64,000 nt of DNA from Candidatus Krumholzibacteriia bacterium (GCA_029865265.1 JAOUHG010000013.1:29534-93533); one strand, 5' to 3'. Shown: positions 27,658 to 38,441, numbered from the stretch's first letter. The notes: generated by a model from the sequence alone, not told the origin. A program made the numbers and translations.

Positions 27658-28671
27658 ATGGGCCACGCGCACGCAGGCATACCACCGCAGTATCAGCAGC
27701 CGCTCTGGGGGGCAATCGACCCCGTCCTCAAGCGCTGCTTCATTGCCGCCGGCATTCTCGGCGTGATCGTGCTCATCGGCATCTTCATTGCGCCCGCTCT
27801 CCCGCCCCGGCCCAACGCGCTCGAGGACATGCCCGACCGCCTGGCGCGGTTGATCCTGGAGAAGCCCAAGGCGCCCGCCGGCGACCTGGCCGAGCGCATC
27901 GCCAAACTGGAAGCGCCCAGGACGGAGACACGCGCCGAAGAAAAAGTGGAACCCGCCAAACCCAAAGTGGAGCCGCGCCGCCGCACCAGTCCGCCGCGCG
28001 TGCAGACCGACAAGGGCGCGCAGGGCCGCCAGAAGGCGAAGGTCGAGGTGGCGCAGAACCTGGCGCAGGTGACCGGGTCCGTCGACAAGGTGCTGGAGAG
28101 CGTTTCGAAGTCACTGCCGGCGTCCACCAACGCCACCGACGCGGAACCCGCGCCGCGCCGACGGCGCAGCGTGCGCTCGGGCCGCAGCGGGACGCAGATC
28201 GCGACCGTGGGCGGGAGCTCCAACCTTGGCTCCGCCGACATGGGCGGCTCGGCCATCGAGAGCAACGGCATCAGCATTGCGGCCATCACCGACCTCGCCG
28301 TGGACGGCGGCGGCGGCAGCGGCGAGGAGTTCTCCTCCCCGGGTGGCGGCGGCTCGGCGGATGCGGGATCCCGCAACGACTACCGCAGCAACGAATCGCT
28401 GCTGGCCGTGGTGCGCCGCTACGCGCCCGGCATCCAGTTCTGCTACGACAACGAACTCAAGCGCAACCCCGGACTGCGCGGCAAACTGGTGGTCAACATC
28501 ACCGTGCTCGCAGACGGCTCGGTGAGCGAGGCGCTCGTGGTGGAGGACAAGCTCGGTTCGCCCGCGGTGACGCAGTGCGTGGTGGCGCAAATCCGCGGCT
28601 GGCGCTTCCCCGCCATCCCCAGCGGCACCACCAGCTTCAAGACGCCGTTCGTATTCACGCCGCCCAACTAG
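27658..28671 (+). CDS. TonB-like protein with AgmX/PglI C-terminal domain
   Basis: 337 residues from ATG 27658 (a GTG at 27652 overlapping the ExbD stop is an alternative). A single transmembrane anchor at ~25-45 (AAGILGVIVLIGIFIAPALPP) is followed by a charged Pro/Lys/Arg linker, a Gly/Ser-rich stretch, and a C-terminal ~90-residue domain. That domain reads YAPGIQFCYDNELKRNPGL, GKLVVNITVLADGSVSEALV, VTQCVVAQIRGWRFP. This is the AgmX/PglI (TonB-type) C-terminus found in Myxococcus adventurous-gliding proteins. It would transmit motor motion across the periplasm. It ends overlapping the convergent gene's stop (CTAG). Confidence 0.9.
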   Translation: MGHAHAGIPPQYQQPLWGAIDPVLKRCFIAAGILGVIVLIGIFIAPALPPRPNALEDMPDRLARLILEKPKAPAGDLAERIAKLEAPRTETRAEEKVEPAKPKVEPRRRTSPPRVQTDKGAQGRQKAKVEVAQNLAQVTGSVDKVLESVSKSLPASTNATDAEPAPRRRRSVRSGRSGTQIATVGGSSNLGSADMGGSAIESNGISIAAITDLAVDGGGGSGEEFSSPGGGGSADAGSRNDYRSNESLLAVVRRYAPGIQFCYDNELKRNPGLRGKLVVNITVLADGSVSEALVVEDKLGSPAVTQCVVAQIRGWRFPAIPSGTTSFKTPFVFTPPN

Positions 28672-30041
28672 CCGTCGCGCTTCGGCGCACCCCCCATCAC
28701 CAGGCGCACCAGTTGCATGCCCACCGCGGACGGGAGATCGTCCGGCCGCGAATGGGCGTTGCTGCACATGATCACGAGGTCTTCCGGGCCGACGGTGTAG
28801 AGGCAGAAGAACCCACGGTCGTCACCACCAACCACCACGCTGTGCGTCCAGTACTTGGCGGCTGCAGCTGCGGACAACGTCTTGCCGCTGCGAATTGCGG
28901 TCAGCCAGCGGTGCAGATCGTGGGGCGTGGAGAACATCCCGCCACTCCCCATCACCAGCCAGCTCGTCTTCCCCCAGTAGCGCGGCGTGTTGATCCGGCC
29001 GAAGGAGTTCCCCTCGTAACCGACGGCGAAGTCACGATCCGGGAAGCGCGCGGCGTCCTCGTGCAGGCCGGTGCGCGTCATGCCCGCTGGCTCAAAGAAA
29101 TTGCGTCGCAGATAATCCCCGTACGTCTCGCCGGAGGCGATCTCCACGATGGCCGCGAGCATCACCCAGGCGGAGTGGGAGTGTTCCTCACCCCTCCCGG
29201 GCGCAAAGAGCAAGTCCTGGTGAAGAATGCGATCGATGGCGGTGGCGCGGTCGATCCACGACAGATCCGGATCCGTGTCCACGCCGGCGATGTCGTGGAA
29301 ATTGGGCAGACCGGAAGTGCCGGTCATGAGGTTGTCGATGGTGACGGCCCGCTTGTCGTCGGGCACATCCTTGAAAAAGCGCATGATTGTGTCTGACGTA
29401 TTCAGCTTCCCGGTTTCCTCCAGCTTGAGGATGGCGGCCTTCGTGAAGTCGATCGGCACCGAACCGATCGAAAAAATGGTTGTGGTATCGACAGGGATAC
29501 TGTTCTCGCGATCGGCGAGGCCGTAGCCGCGGTCGAGGACGATCTTCCCGCCGTGGACCACGAGCACCGCACCCGAAAAGCCCGACGCCTCGGCTTGGTC
29601 GAGGCGCACGGCGAGCGCGTCCCAGGTGTACGGCGGCCCGGTGTCCTTCTCCGCGCCGGCGCTTTCGCGCGTCCCCTCCAGGTCGAACGCCACGATGAAG
29701 TGGGGCGCTTCCCCCTGGACGCGGTACACCAGCGAGGTCTCCCGGCCCTCGAGTACAAAGATGAGGCGGACACCACCCCCCTCAACCGCATCCGCGAGGA
29801 CGCCGTCGAAACCGCGCGCGGCGTCGCGGATGCGCGCTAGGTACGCCATGAGTTCGCCCGGCGCAAAGCCCTCCCGGTACGATTGCGCCAGGTGGGTATC
29901 CGCGAAGGCGCGCAGCGCGGCGTCACCGGAGCTCTGGATCATGTCCTCGATGGCGCGTCCCCGCTGCGGGTCTCCCTGGGCCGCGGCAATGGCCGTCCCA
30001 GCCGCCAGCACCAGCACCAACAAAAGTATGTATTTGGGCAT
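28668..30041 (-). CDS. Beta-lactamase-fold serine hydrolase, active-site motifs altered
   Basis: 457 residues, signal peptide (YILLLVLVLAAGTAIAAAQ), GGGAGGA before the ATG. An N-terminal ~130-residue domain is followed by the class C beta-lactamase/DD-peptidase fold (GFSGAVLVVHGGKIVLDRGYG, TIFSIGSVPIDFTKAAILKL, LMTGTSGLPNF, GMFSTPHDLHRWL). The SxxK nucleophile motif appears as SVPI (~191-194), without the lysine, and the YxN motif aligns with HSH (~285). It may therefore be a non-catalytic binder or use other residues. It is convergent with the AgmX gene. Confidence 0.85.
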   Translation of the reverse strand: MPKYILLLVLVLAAGTAIAAAQGDPQRGRAIEDMIQSSGDAALRAFADTHLAQSYREGFAPGELMAYLARIRDAARGFDGVLADAVEGGGVRLIFVLEGRETSLVYRVQGEAPHFIVAFDLEGTRESAGAEKDTGPPYTWDALAVRLDQAEASGFSGAVLVVHGGKIVLDRGYGLADRENSIPVDTTTIFSIGSVPIDFTKAAILKLEETGKLNTSDTIMRFFKDVPDDKRAVTIDNLMTGTSGLPNFHDIAGVDTDPDLSWIDRATAIDRILHQDLLFAPGRGEEHSHSAWVMLAAIVEIASGETYGDYLRRNFFEPAGMTRTGLHEDAARFPDRDFAVGYEGNSFGRINTPRYWGKTSWLVMGSGGMFSTPHDLHRWLTAIRSGKTLSAAAAAKYWTHSVVVGGDDRGFFCLYTVGPEDLVIMCSNAHSRPDDLPSAVGMQLVRLVMGGAPKRDG

Positions 30042-30143
30042 CCGTGTCCTCCCTGCAGCACGTCGAGTCAAGGAACTGTGGACTGTTGAAGCCTTGAACA
30101 CCCGGAGGGATCAAAAAGTGGCAGGCGTTGGCGCAAACCGGAA

Positions 30144-32063
30144 TCAGCGCGGCCGCTCGATACCGAGCGACTTCATGCGCGACTTGAACGTCGACGGTGA
30201 AATACCGATCAGCGTAGCCGCACCGCCGTCGCCGCCCACGCGCCAGCCGGTCTGTTCGAGGGCGGCGATCATGTTGTCCCGTTCGATGCGGCGCAGGTGT
30301 TCTTCGCCCATGACGGCAGGTCGATCTTCCCCGTGACGCGGGAGCACGGAAGCCCGTACGGCGTCCGGCAGCACCCGCTCCAGCCGCAGCGGTCCATCAC
30401 CCGATGTGATCAGCGCGCGCTCGATGACGTTGCGCAGTTCACGCACATTCCCCGGCCACGCGTAGCCCCGCAACACGGCGGCGGCATCGGGCGGCAGGGG
30501 CGGGACGGCGCGCCCCATGCGCCGGGAGAGCTTCTCGATCAGGCTGCCGGCGATGATGACCACGTCGTCGTGCCGCTCGCGCAGCGGCGGCAGCGGCAGG
30601 GGGAACACGCTCAGTCTATAATAGAGATCCTCGCGGAATGTCCCCTCCTTCACCGCCCGTTCCAGGTCGCGGTTGGTGGCGGCCACCACCCGCACGTCGA
30701 CGCGACGCGTCCGTGACCCTCCCACCGGTTCGAACTCTCCCTCCTGCAGCACACGCAGCAACTTGCCCTGCAGTTCCAGCGGCAGTTCGCCAATCTCGTC
30801 CAGGAAGATGGTTCCCCCGTCGGCCAGTGCGAAGCGCCCGTCGCGGCGCTGCGTGGCGCCGGTGAAGGCCCCCTTCTCGTGACCGAAGAACTCGCTCTCG
30901 ATGAGCGTGGCGGGAATGGCGGCGCAATTGACCTTGATCAGGGGACCATCCGCGCGGCGGCTGCGCTTGTGGATCGCGCGCGCGAACAACTCCTTGCCGG
31001 TCCCGGTCTCCCCATGTATCAAAACGGTCGCATCGGTGTGCGCCACCTGCGCCACCGCCTGCAGCGCGGCGCGCAGTGCGGGGCTCTTCCCCACGATCTC
31101 GTCGAAGCCGTGGTCCTCTTCGATCTCGGCGCGCAGGTACTCGGTCTGGGCGGACAGGCTCTTGATGCGGTGTTCCGCGTTCACGCGCTCGGTGACGTTG
31201 CGCAGGATCATGCTGAAGAATGGCTGCCCGTGCGCTTCGTAGCGCGAAAGGGTGGCCTCAGCCAGGAATGCGTCGCCGCCGGGTGGCCGCGGGTTGAAGA
31301 CGCCCGGGATCCACAGGTTCGGCGAGCCCCCCGTGGCGCGCTCCAGGTCGTCGACAAGACCGGCAATCTCGCGCGCGGCATCCACGCCCAGCAGGTGATC
31401 GAGCCGCTGGCCGCGCACCCTCGCGAGCGCGCACGCGAACAGCGCCTCCGCCGCCGGATTCATCATGGTAATGGCCAGATCGCGGTCGAACTCGACGATC
31501 GCATCCATGGCGCTGCCAATCAAGCGGGCGAGCTTCTGCTCCCGTTCGTGAACCTCGGCTTCGAGTTTGAGCCGGCGCATTTCCGCGCCGGCGCGCGCGG
31601 CGAAAATCTTGAACAGCGTCAGCAGCCGCTTCTCGTCGGGCATGGGGCGCTGATCCACGACGGCCAGGTGGCCAAGCACGTTGTTGTGCTCGTCGAGAAT
31701 GGGAACGCCCAGGTAGCTCACCGTGCCCGCAAAGTTGGGGTCCTTGTCGGCCGGATACAGTTCCACCAGGCGGTCGGGGATGTGGACGAGTTGTTTTTCG
31801 TGGATGGCGGTGTGGCAGGGCGTTCCCACGATGGGGTACTCGTATCCCTCGAGCGTCTTCTCCCCCATGCAGAACGCCAGCGCGCGCAGCCGCTGCCGAT
31901 GCGGGTCGTACTCGGTGACCCAGGCGCCGTGGGTGTCGAGGGCGCGGGCCAGGTTCTTCACGAGCGCGCGGTAGAAGTCGAGTCCCGTCTCGGACGCGGT
32001 TCCCTCCACGATGGCCCGGAAGGCGGTTTCTTCGTCGATACGGCGCTCGGTGGGTGCGGCCAT
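30144..32063 (-). CDS. Sigma-54-dependent enhancer-binding transcriptional regulator
   Basis: 639 residues. Residues ~15-170 form a GAF domain, ~180-310 a PAS domain ([21 protein letters not shown]), ~325-560 the AAA+ activator core. The core has Walker A GETGTGKE (~354), the sigma-54 contact loop GAFTGA (~398), Walker [11 protein letters not shown] and the [11 protein letters not shown] segment. A Fis-type helix-turn-helix sits at the end ([20 protein letters not shown]). It remodels sigma-54 RNA polymerase using ATP. There is no receiver domain, so sensing is probably by the GAF or PAS domain. It is divergent from the OsmC operon and is its likely regulator. Confidence 0.95.
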   Translation of the reverse strand: MAAPTERRIDEETAFRAIVEGTASETGLDFYRALVKNLARALDTHGAWVTEYDPHRQRLRALAFCMGEKTLEGYEYPIVGTPCHTAIHEKQLVHIPDRLVELYPADKDPNFAGTVSYLGVPILDEHNNVLGHLAVVDQRPMPDEKRLLTLFKIFAARAGAEMRRLKLEAEVHEREQKLARLIGSAMDAIVEFDRDLAITMMNPAAEALFACALARVRGQRLDHLLGVDAAREIAGLVDDLERATGGSPNLWIPGVFNPRPPGGDAFLAEATLSRYEAHGQPFFSMILRNVTERVNAEHRIKSLSAQTEYLRAEIEEDHGFDEIVGKSPALRAALQAVAQVAHTDATVLIHGETGTGKELFARAIHKRSRRADGPLIKVNCAAIPATLIESEFFGHEKGAFTGATQRRDGRFALADGGTIFLDEIGELPLELQGKLLRVLQEGEFEPVGGSRTRRVDVRVVAATNRDLERAVKEGTFREDLYYRLSVFPLPLPPLRERHDDVVIIAGSLIEKLSRRMGRAVPPLPPDAAAVLRGYAWPGNVRELRNVIERALITSGDGPLRLERVLPDAVRASVLPRHGEDRPAVMGEEHLRRIERDNMIAALEQTGWRVGGDGGAATLIGISPSTFKSRMKSLGIERPR

Positions 32064-32091
32064 GGCCGAATGATAGCACCCCGATGACTTC

Positions 32092-32110
32092 TCGTCGATT
32101 CTATCGACGA
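32092..32110. promoter_or_regulatory. Candidate upstream activating sequence (inverted repeat)
   Basis: TCGTCGAT-tct-ATCGACGA is a perfect 8-bp inverted repeat with a 3-bp spacer. It lies 28 bp before the regulator's start codon and ~95 bp upstream of the candidate sigma-54 promoter of the divergent operon. That spacing is normal for an enhancer site bound by a dimeric enhancer-binding protein, and it may also allow autorepression. Confidence 0.65.
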
Positions 32111-32203
32111 CTTTTCGCCGCCGACGAGATCCCGTCCCGCGCCGCTCCGGGTGCTAAGGACTCAATTCATTACATTACAACGCTTTAATCAAACTGGCGC
32201 GAG

Positions 32204-32219
32204 TGGTACGCACCGTGCC
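32204..32219 (+). promoter_or_regulatory. Candidate sigma-54 (-24/-12) promoter
   Basis: TGGTACGCACCGTGCC has the invariant GG (32205-32206) and GC (32217-32218) separated by exactly 10 bp, and it matches TGGYACG-N4-NTGC well. It lies ~70 bp before the OsmC start codon. A sigma-54 activator gene is the divergent neighbour, which raises the likelihood considerably. Confidence 0.65.
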
Positions 32220-32288
32220 TTAGGGGTAGTCATCCGCGGCCGATGGGCGGCCGCAACCGGACCCCGAAAACCAGAAGGAGACACCACC

Positions 32289-32870
32289 ATGTCAACCGCC
32301 ATGAACGAAAAGAAGATGCCCGAACCCCGCAACGGCGTGGACACCCCCACGCTGCTGGCCACCATCAATGCCGTCGGCAGCCAGCCGGAGCTGGCGAAGT
32401 TCCAGTTCCGGGCCACCAACCGCTGGCAGCAGGGCACCCACAGCCGCAGCCGCATCCAGTCGTTCTACGGCGCCGGCGAGGAGCGCATGCACGAGAAGGA
32501 GTTCGTCTATGACGGCGACCACCCGGCCGTGCTGGTGGCGCGTGACCAGGCGCCGACACCGGTGGAGTTTCTCCTCCACGCACTGGCGGCGTGCATCACG
32601 GCCGGCATCGGCAACATCGCCGCGGCGCGCGGTGTGACCCTCTACGAAGTGGAGTCGAGCATCGAGGGCAACATCGACCTGCGCGGCATTCTCGGACTGT
32701 CCAACGAGGTCCGCAACGGGTACGAAGGCCTGCGCATCAACTTCAAGATCAAGGGCGATGCCCCGCGCGAGGTGCTCGAGAAGATCGTCGAGCAGGGCCG
32801 CAAACGCAGCGCGGTGTACGACGTTCTCGCCAACGGCGTTCCGATTGCGATGACGGTGAACGCCGGGTGA
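32289..32870 (+). CDS. OsmC family protein
   Basis: 193 residues, AAGGAG site before the ATG. The OsmC/Ohr fold is recognised from FVYDGDHPAVLVARDQAPTP, EFLLHALAACITAGIGNIAA, YEVESSIEGNIDLRGILGLS and the C-terminal VYDVLANGVPIAMTV. Only one cysteine (AACITAG) is present; the second redox cysteine of the Ohr/OsmC peroxidases (..SPVYD.. position region) is missing. Peroxidase activity is therefore doubtful and a binding or single-Cys role is possible. First gene of a probable sigma-54-controlled operon with two flavoproteins. Confidence 0.9.
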   Translation: MSTAMNEKKMPEPRNGVDTPTLLATINAVGSQPELAKFQFRATNRWQQGTHSRSRIQSFYGAGEERMHEKEFVYDGDHPAVLVARDQAPTPVEFLLHALAACITAGIGNIAAARGVTLYEVESSIEGNIDLRGILGLSNEVRNGYEGLRINFKIKGDAPREVLEKIVEQGRKRSAVYDVLANGVPIAMTVNAG

Positions 32871-32944
32871 ACGGCAACGATGGCCCGCCGGCCGGATGTC
32901 AGCAACGGCTCCGGCCGGCGGCGCCAACCGGGAAAGGAATCATC

Positions 32945-34192
<1,248 letters not shown>

Positions 34193-34208
34193 CCCGAAGG
34201 AGAGACGA

Positions 34209-35450
34209 ATGAACCCGATGACCGGACACAACCCCATTCAACCCCGGTACGACGCCATCGTCGTCGGTGCCCGCGTGGCCGGCGCGTCCACGGCGATGCT
34301 GGTGGCCCGTTCCGGCCTGCGCGTTCTCGTGCTCGAGCAAAGCACCCGCGGCAGTGACACCACGTCCACCCACGCCCTGATGCGCGCGGGTGTGCTTCAG
34401 CTCCGCCGCTGGGGTCTGCTCGACCGCGTCGTCGCCGCGGGAACGCCGGCCATCCGGCTGACCACCTTCCACTACGGCGGCGAAGCCATCGAGATCCCGA
34501 TTCAGCCGCGCGACGGCGTCGACGCCCTGTACGCACCGCGCCGCACGGTGCTGGACGCGATCCTGGCCGACGCCGCGGTGGAGAGCGGCGCACACGTGAT
34601 CCACGGGGCGAGGGTCGAACGCCTGCTGCGCGATCCCGGCGGACGCGTGTGCGGCGTCGCGTTTCGCGGCGAGGACGGCGGGGTCCGGCATGTCGCGGCG
34701 GACATCGTGATCGGCGCGGATGGCGTGCGTTCCACCGTGGCGCGCGCGGTCGGCGCCGCGACGCTGCACACCGCCGACCGCCCCGGCGCGTACATCTACG
34801 GCTACTGCCGGCTGGGCGTCAACGGTACCCACTGGCACTTCGCCGACCGCGTTGCGGCGGGCGTGATCCCCACCAACGACGGCACCACCTGCGTGTTCGT
34901 CGGGCTGCCGCCCGAGCGCTACCAGGCAAGGCGCTTCACCGGCTTCGACGCGCTCTTCCGGACCGTGGTGGCTGAAAACGACCCCGGCCTCGGGCGCGCC
35001 ATCGGGCGCGCGGAGCGCGTGGGCAAGCTGCACCCGTTCGCCGGCATGCCGGGTTTCATCCGGCAGTCGTGGGGACCGGGCTGGGCGCTGGTGGGTGACG
35101 CCGGCTGCTTTAAGGATCCGCTGACGGCACACGGCATGACGGACGCCCTGCGCGACGCCGAGTTGCTCGCGAACGCCGTGACGGCGGGCACGGACGGCGC
35201 ACTGGCCGCATACCAGGGTGAACGCGACGGGTTTGCCGTTGAGTTCCTGCGGCTCTCGGACGAAATCGCATCCTTCAACTGGGATATCGAACGCGTGAAG
35301 GGCCTTCACCACCGCCTGAGCAAACTAATGACGCGCGAGTACGAGTGGGTCAACGCGTTTGGAGCGGGAACACCATTCCGTGCTGGCAGTGCACGGAGCG
35401 ACGGGCGGGGTGAACCGGGAGAGCTTAACAATTCGCATGTGCTTGTGTGA
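34209..35450 (+). CDS. FAD-dependent monooxygenase (aromatic hydroxylase/geranylgeranyl reductase fold)
   Basis: 413 residues with GAAGGAGAGA before the ATG. Motifs of the PHBH-like group: dinucleotide-binding VVGARVAGASTAMLVARSG, the DG motif VIGADGVRSTVARAV, and the GD motif ALVGDAGCFKDPLTAHGMTD. Such enzymes hydroxylate or reduce hydrophobic substrates using NAD(P)H and FAD. The pairing with an FMO-like protein and OsmC under probable sigma-54 control suggests an inducible catabolic or detoxification step; the substrate is unknown. The last ~20 residues are poorly structured. Confidence 0.88.
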   Translation: MNPMTGHNPIQPRYDAIVVGARVAGASTAMLVARSGLRVLVLEQSTRGSDTTSTHALMRAGVLQLRRWGLLDRVVAAGTPAIRLTTFHYGGEAIEIPIQPRDGVDALYAPRRTVLDAILADAAVESGAHVIHGARVERLLRDPGGRVCGVAFRGEDGGVRHVAADIVIGADGVRSTVARAVGAATLHTADRPGAYIYGYCRLGVNGTHWHFADRVAAGVIPTNDGTTCVFVGLPPERYQARRFTGFDALFRTVVAENDPGLGRAIGRAERVGKLHPFAGMPGFIRQSWGPGWALVGDAGCFKDPLTAHGMTDALRDAELLANAVTAGTDGALAAYQGERDGFAVEFLRLSDEIASFNWDIERVKGLHHRLSKLMTREYEWVNAFGAGTPFRAGSARSDGRGEPGELNNSHVLV

Positions 35451-35895
35451 TTTGATTTCCGCGAAGAAAGACGATGCATGCGCATTACGTCCTTGAAATA
35501 AATCGGACCTTTGTGTCAGAATATACAGCATCAATCAACTCTGCCATCCCTGTAACGTCGGCATCGAACAATCGAACCGGCACACCTGGATGGAAGCAGT
35601 GCACTGACCTCCGGACCGCCCGTCGACAGGACGGGTCCGATCAAGAGCACACGCATCGCGACATTCGGCGGTTGTCCCGAATTCGCGGTACGCCTCTTCT
35701 CCAGACTCATGACTCCCCGGCACGCCCCAAGACTGTTGCTGTATCCCGTCCGCATTAACCAACATTACACAGGGAATAGCTTCACAATGGAGCGTTGGTA
35801 TCGCGCGGAGCCGTCTGCTGGTTACGGCCGGTCCGGCGGGTGTTTCGTGCAGCGCTGATAGTGCCGGACCCATCAACTTGTGGAGGACGCCCCCC
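35451..35895. other. 445-bp gap without a gene, relatively AT-rich
   Basis: No convincing coding frame, RNA gene or repeat was seen. The stretch at ~35450-35560 is visibly richer in A/T than its surroundings and probably holds the promoter for the multicopper oxidase. An imperfect hairpin lies at ~35612-35640. A GGAGG ribosome-binding site occurs at the very end, before 35896. Confidence 0.6.
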
Positions 35896-38406
35896 ATGAG
35901 AACAAGATCAGCAGTCGCCATCCTCGCGACCGTGCTTGGCGTGGTATCGCTTTCCGCGGTGTCTACCTTTGCACAGTATCCGGGGAAGAATCAGCTACCC
36001 ATCGCTCCCACCGCGATTCCTAAATTCGTCGATCCCCTGCCGCACTTTGCCGGCGCGCGCGTGGACGCCACTCAACCCGGAACACCGCTGACGGTGGAAC
36101 TCATGTCCCTCGATCAGCAGGCCCTCTCCACCGGAACCGTGCTCGGCAACGGCACCGTGGTTGGAAACGGCGCGGGGCTCACCCACGTGTGGGGTTACCG
36201 GGTCTCGAACGGAGCGGTGACACGCGGTCCGTTGTGGCCGTCGTTCACCATCGAGGCGAAGCGCGGCGTGCCCCTGGACGTGCTCTACCTCAACTCCCTG
36301 AACGAGAGCTACGACGCCGTCAACATCGCCGTCGACCAGACACTGCACTGGGCCATGGGCACGCACAGCATGGACCTGTACACCGGTGACGTACCGGCGA
36401 CGGTGCATCTCCACGGCGGCGAAGTGCCGGCGTGGTCCGACGGCGGACCGGATTCCTGGTTCACGCCCAGCGGCCTCGCGGGCGGTCATGCGGCCCAGAC
36501 CAACGTCTACCACTATCCCAACACGCAGGAAGCGGCCACGCTCTGGTACCACGACCATGCACTCGGCGCCACGCGTCTGAACGTGTACGCCGGTACGGCG
36601 GGCTTCTACTTCCTGCGCGACAACGCGGAAGACGCCCTCCACCTGCCGGGCTGGTCCGGCGACGGCAAGGTTCAGGAGTTCAACGCGGCCACCGGCACGT
36701 TCGGTGCGGCGTATCTCCCGGAAATTGAAATCGCCATCCAGGATCGCATGTTCGACACCAACGGACAGCTATACTGGCCGGCGGGCGGTCCGTTCGGCAT
36801 GATGCCGCCCAACCCGACCGTCCACCCGTACTGGACGCCGGAGTTCATCGGCGACATCATCACCGTCAACGGCAAGACCTGGCCGTATCTGAGCGTCGCG
36901 CCGCGCAAGTACCGCTTCCGGCTGCTCAACGGGTCCAACGCCCGCTTCTACGAACTGTGGTTGCAGGACCTCGCGTCCGGCACCATGGGCCCCACCATCT
37001 ACCAGGTGGGCACCGACGGCGGTCTGCTGGACACGCCCGTCGCCATCGCCGGAAAACTGCTCATCGCCCCCGGTGAGCGCGCCGACCTCGTGATCGACTT
37101 CTCGCAGGTCACGAGCCCGAGCGGCGTGTGGACGCTCAAGAACTCGGGCAACGCCCCCTACCCCAAGGGCACCCCGCCCAAGGGCTCCACGCTCGGTCAG
37201 ATCATGCAGTTCCGCGTGGACGGCGGGCTGGCCGGCGCAGACAACAGCGTGATCACGGGCAGGACCACGCCCATGGTCAAGCTGGCCAACTTCCTGAGCG
37301 GCACGCCCGCGGTGCCGGTGAACAAGCAGCGCCAGCTCACCCTCAACGAGGTCATGGGCCCGGGCGGCCCGCTCGAGGTGCTGGTGAACAACACCAAGTG
37401 GGCGGGTCACTCAACGCGTCCATACAACGACTTCACGATGGATCCGTCGGGTACCTCCAACACCATGTACTCCGAGATCACGCAGGAAGGACAGACCGAG
37501 GTCTGGCAGATCATCAACATGACCGCGGATGCACACCCCATTCACCTGCACCTCGTACAGTTCCAGCTGTTGAGCCGCCAGAAGTTCAACACCAACCGGT
37601 ATGCCAAGGTGTACAACAGTGCCTTCGTCGCCGCCGGCTTCCCGCTGGGCTTCGAGGGCGGCTGGGGTCCGCCGCTCAACTACGGTACCGGCAACGACCC
37701 CGCGGGCACCAACTGGACCCCGTTCCTCGGCGGGAACCCGGACGTCACGCCCCATCTGCAGGGCATGCCGAAGCCGACCCTGCCCAACGAAATGGGCTGG
37801 AAGGACACGTTCATCATGTACCCGGGCGAGGTCACCACGGTGATCGCGCGCTGGGCCCCGACCGATGCCCCGGCGGCAGCTCCGGCCAACTCGCTGTGGT
37901 TCGACTTCAATCCCAACGGTGGCCACGGCTACGTGTGGCACTGCCACATCATCGACCACGAGGACAACGAGATGATGCGGCCGTACCTCGTCACCGCCAA
38001 CACCAACGCTCCGGGCGGCCGGAACACGAGCCCGTTCTATCTGGGCTACTACAACACGCATCCTGCGGCAGCGGCACTCGCGTCGTTCTCGCCGGGCAGC
38101 ATGGATGACGGTGGCGCGGCGCCGCGTACGAGTGGTCTTCCCACCGCGTACAGCCTGGGGCAGAACACGCCCAACCCGTTCAACCCCACGACGCAGATCC
38201 GCTTTGCGCTGCCGGCCGAGAGCCGCGTATCGCTGGTGGTCTACAACGTCGCGGGTCAGAAGGTTGCAACGCTGATCGACGACACCGCTCCGGCCGGCTA
38301 CCACACGGTGGAGCTGGATGCGGCCAATCTGGCCAGCGGCGTGTACTTCTACCGGCTGGATGCGGGGAACTTCTCGCAGACCCGGAAGATGGTGCTGCTG
38401 AAGTAG
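35896..38406 (+). CDS. Secreted multicopper oxidase (CotA/bilirubin-oxidase type) with FlgD-like tail
   Basis: 836 residues, signal peptide (VAILATVLGVVSLSAVSTFA). All four copper motifs are present: HLH (171-173), HDH (219-221), HPIHLH (547-552) and HCHIIDHEDNEMM (682-694), giving a T1 site with Cys683, His688 and Met693. The broad organisation fits CotA-like laccases or bilirubin oxidases, which oxidise phenols or metals and reduce O2 to water. After ~residue 745 comes a FlgD-like C-terminal tail (NTPNPFNPTTQIRFA ... MVLLK), indicating export to the surface. GGAGG lies ahead of the ATG. A strong terminator follows. Confidence 0.93.
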   Translation: MRTRSAVAILATVLGVVSLSAVSTFAQYPGKNQLPIAPTAIPKFVDPLPHFAGARVDATQPGTPLTVELMSLDQQALSTGTVLGNGTVVGNGAGLTHVWGYRVSNGAVTRGPLWPSFTIEAKRGVPLDVLYLNSLNESYDAVNIAVDQTLHWAMGTHSMDLYTGDVPATVHLHGGEVPAWSDGGPDSWFTPSGLAGGHAAQTNVYHYPNTQEAATLWYHDHALGATRLNVYAGTAGFYFLRDNAEDALHLPGWSGDGKVQEFNAATGTFGAAYLPEIEIAIQDRMFDTNGQLYWPAGGPFGMMPPNPTVHPYWTPEFIGDIITVNGKTWPYLSVAPRKYRFRLLNGSNARFYELWLQDLASGTMGPTIYQVGTDGGLLDTPVAIAGKLLIAPGERADLVIDFSQVTSPSGVWTLKNSGNAPYPKGTPPKGSTLGQIMQFRVDGGLAGADNSVITGRTTPMVKLANFLSGTPAVPVNKQRQLTLNEVMGPGGPLEVLVNNTKWAGHSTRPYNDFTMDPSGTSNTMYSEITQEGQTEVWQIINMTADAHPIHLHLVQFQLLSRQKFNTNRYAKVYNSAFVAAGFPLGFEGGWGPPLNYGTGNDPAGTNWTPFLGGNPDVTPHLQGMPKPTLPNEMGWKDTFIMYPGEVTTVIARWAPTDAPAAAPANSLWFDFNPNGGHGYVWHCHIIDHEDNEMMRPYLVTANTNAPGGRNTSPFYLGYYNTHPAAAALASFSPGSMDDGGAAPRTSGLPTAYSLGQNTPNPFNPTTQIRFALPAESRVSLVVYNVAGQKVATLIDDTAPAGYHTVELDAANLASGVYFYRLDAGNFSQTRKMVLLK

Positions 38407-38441
38407 GGTTTCACGCGCCCATTGCGTGCGCCCCCAAAAGA

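Noticed and set aside
32195..32212. Alternative GG...GC pair starting at the TGGCGCG sequence
   Set aside because: Spacing between GG and GC is 12, not 10 bp, so it is not a sigma-54 promoter; the pair at 32204-32219 fits.
35474..35921. Short frames on both strands in the gap before the multicopper oxidase
   Set aside because: They have atypical composition, no ribosome-binding site, and the minus one runs into the oxidase start; treated as intergenic.
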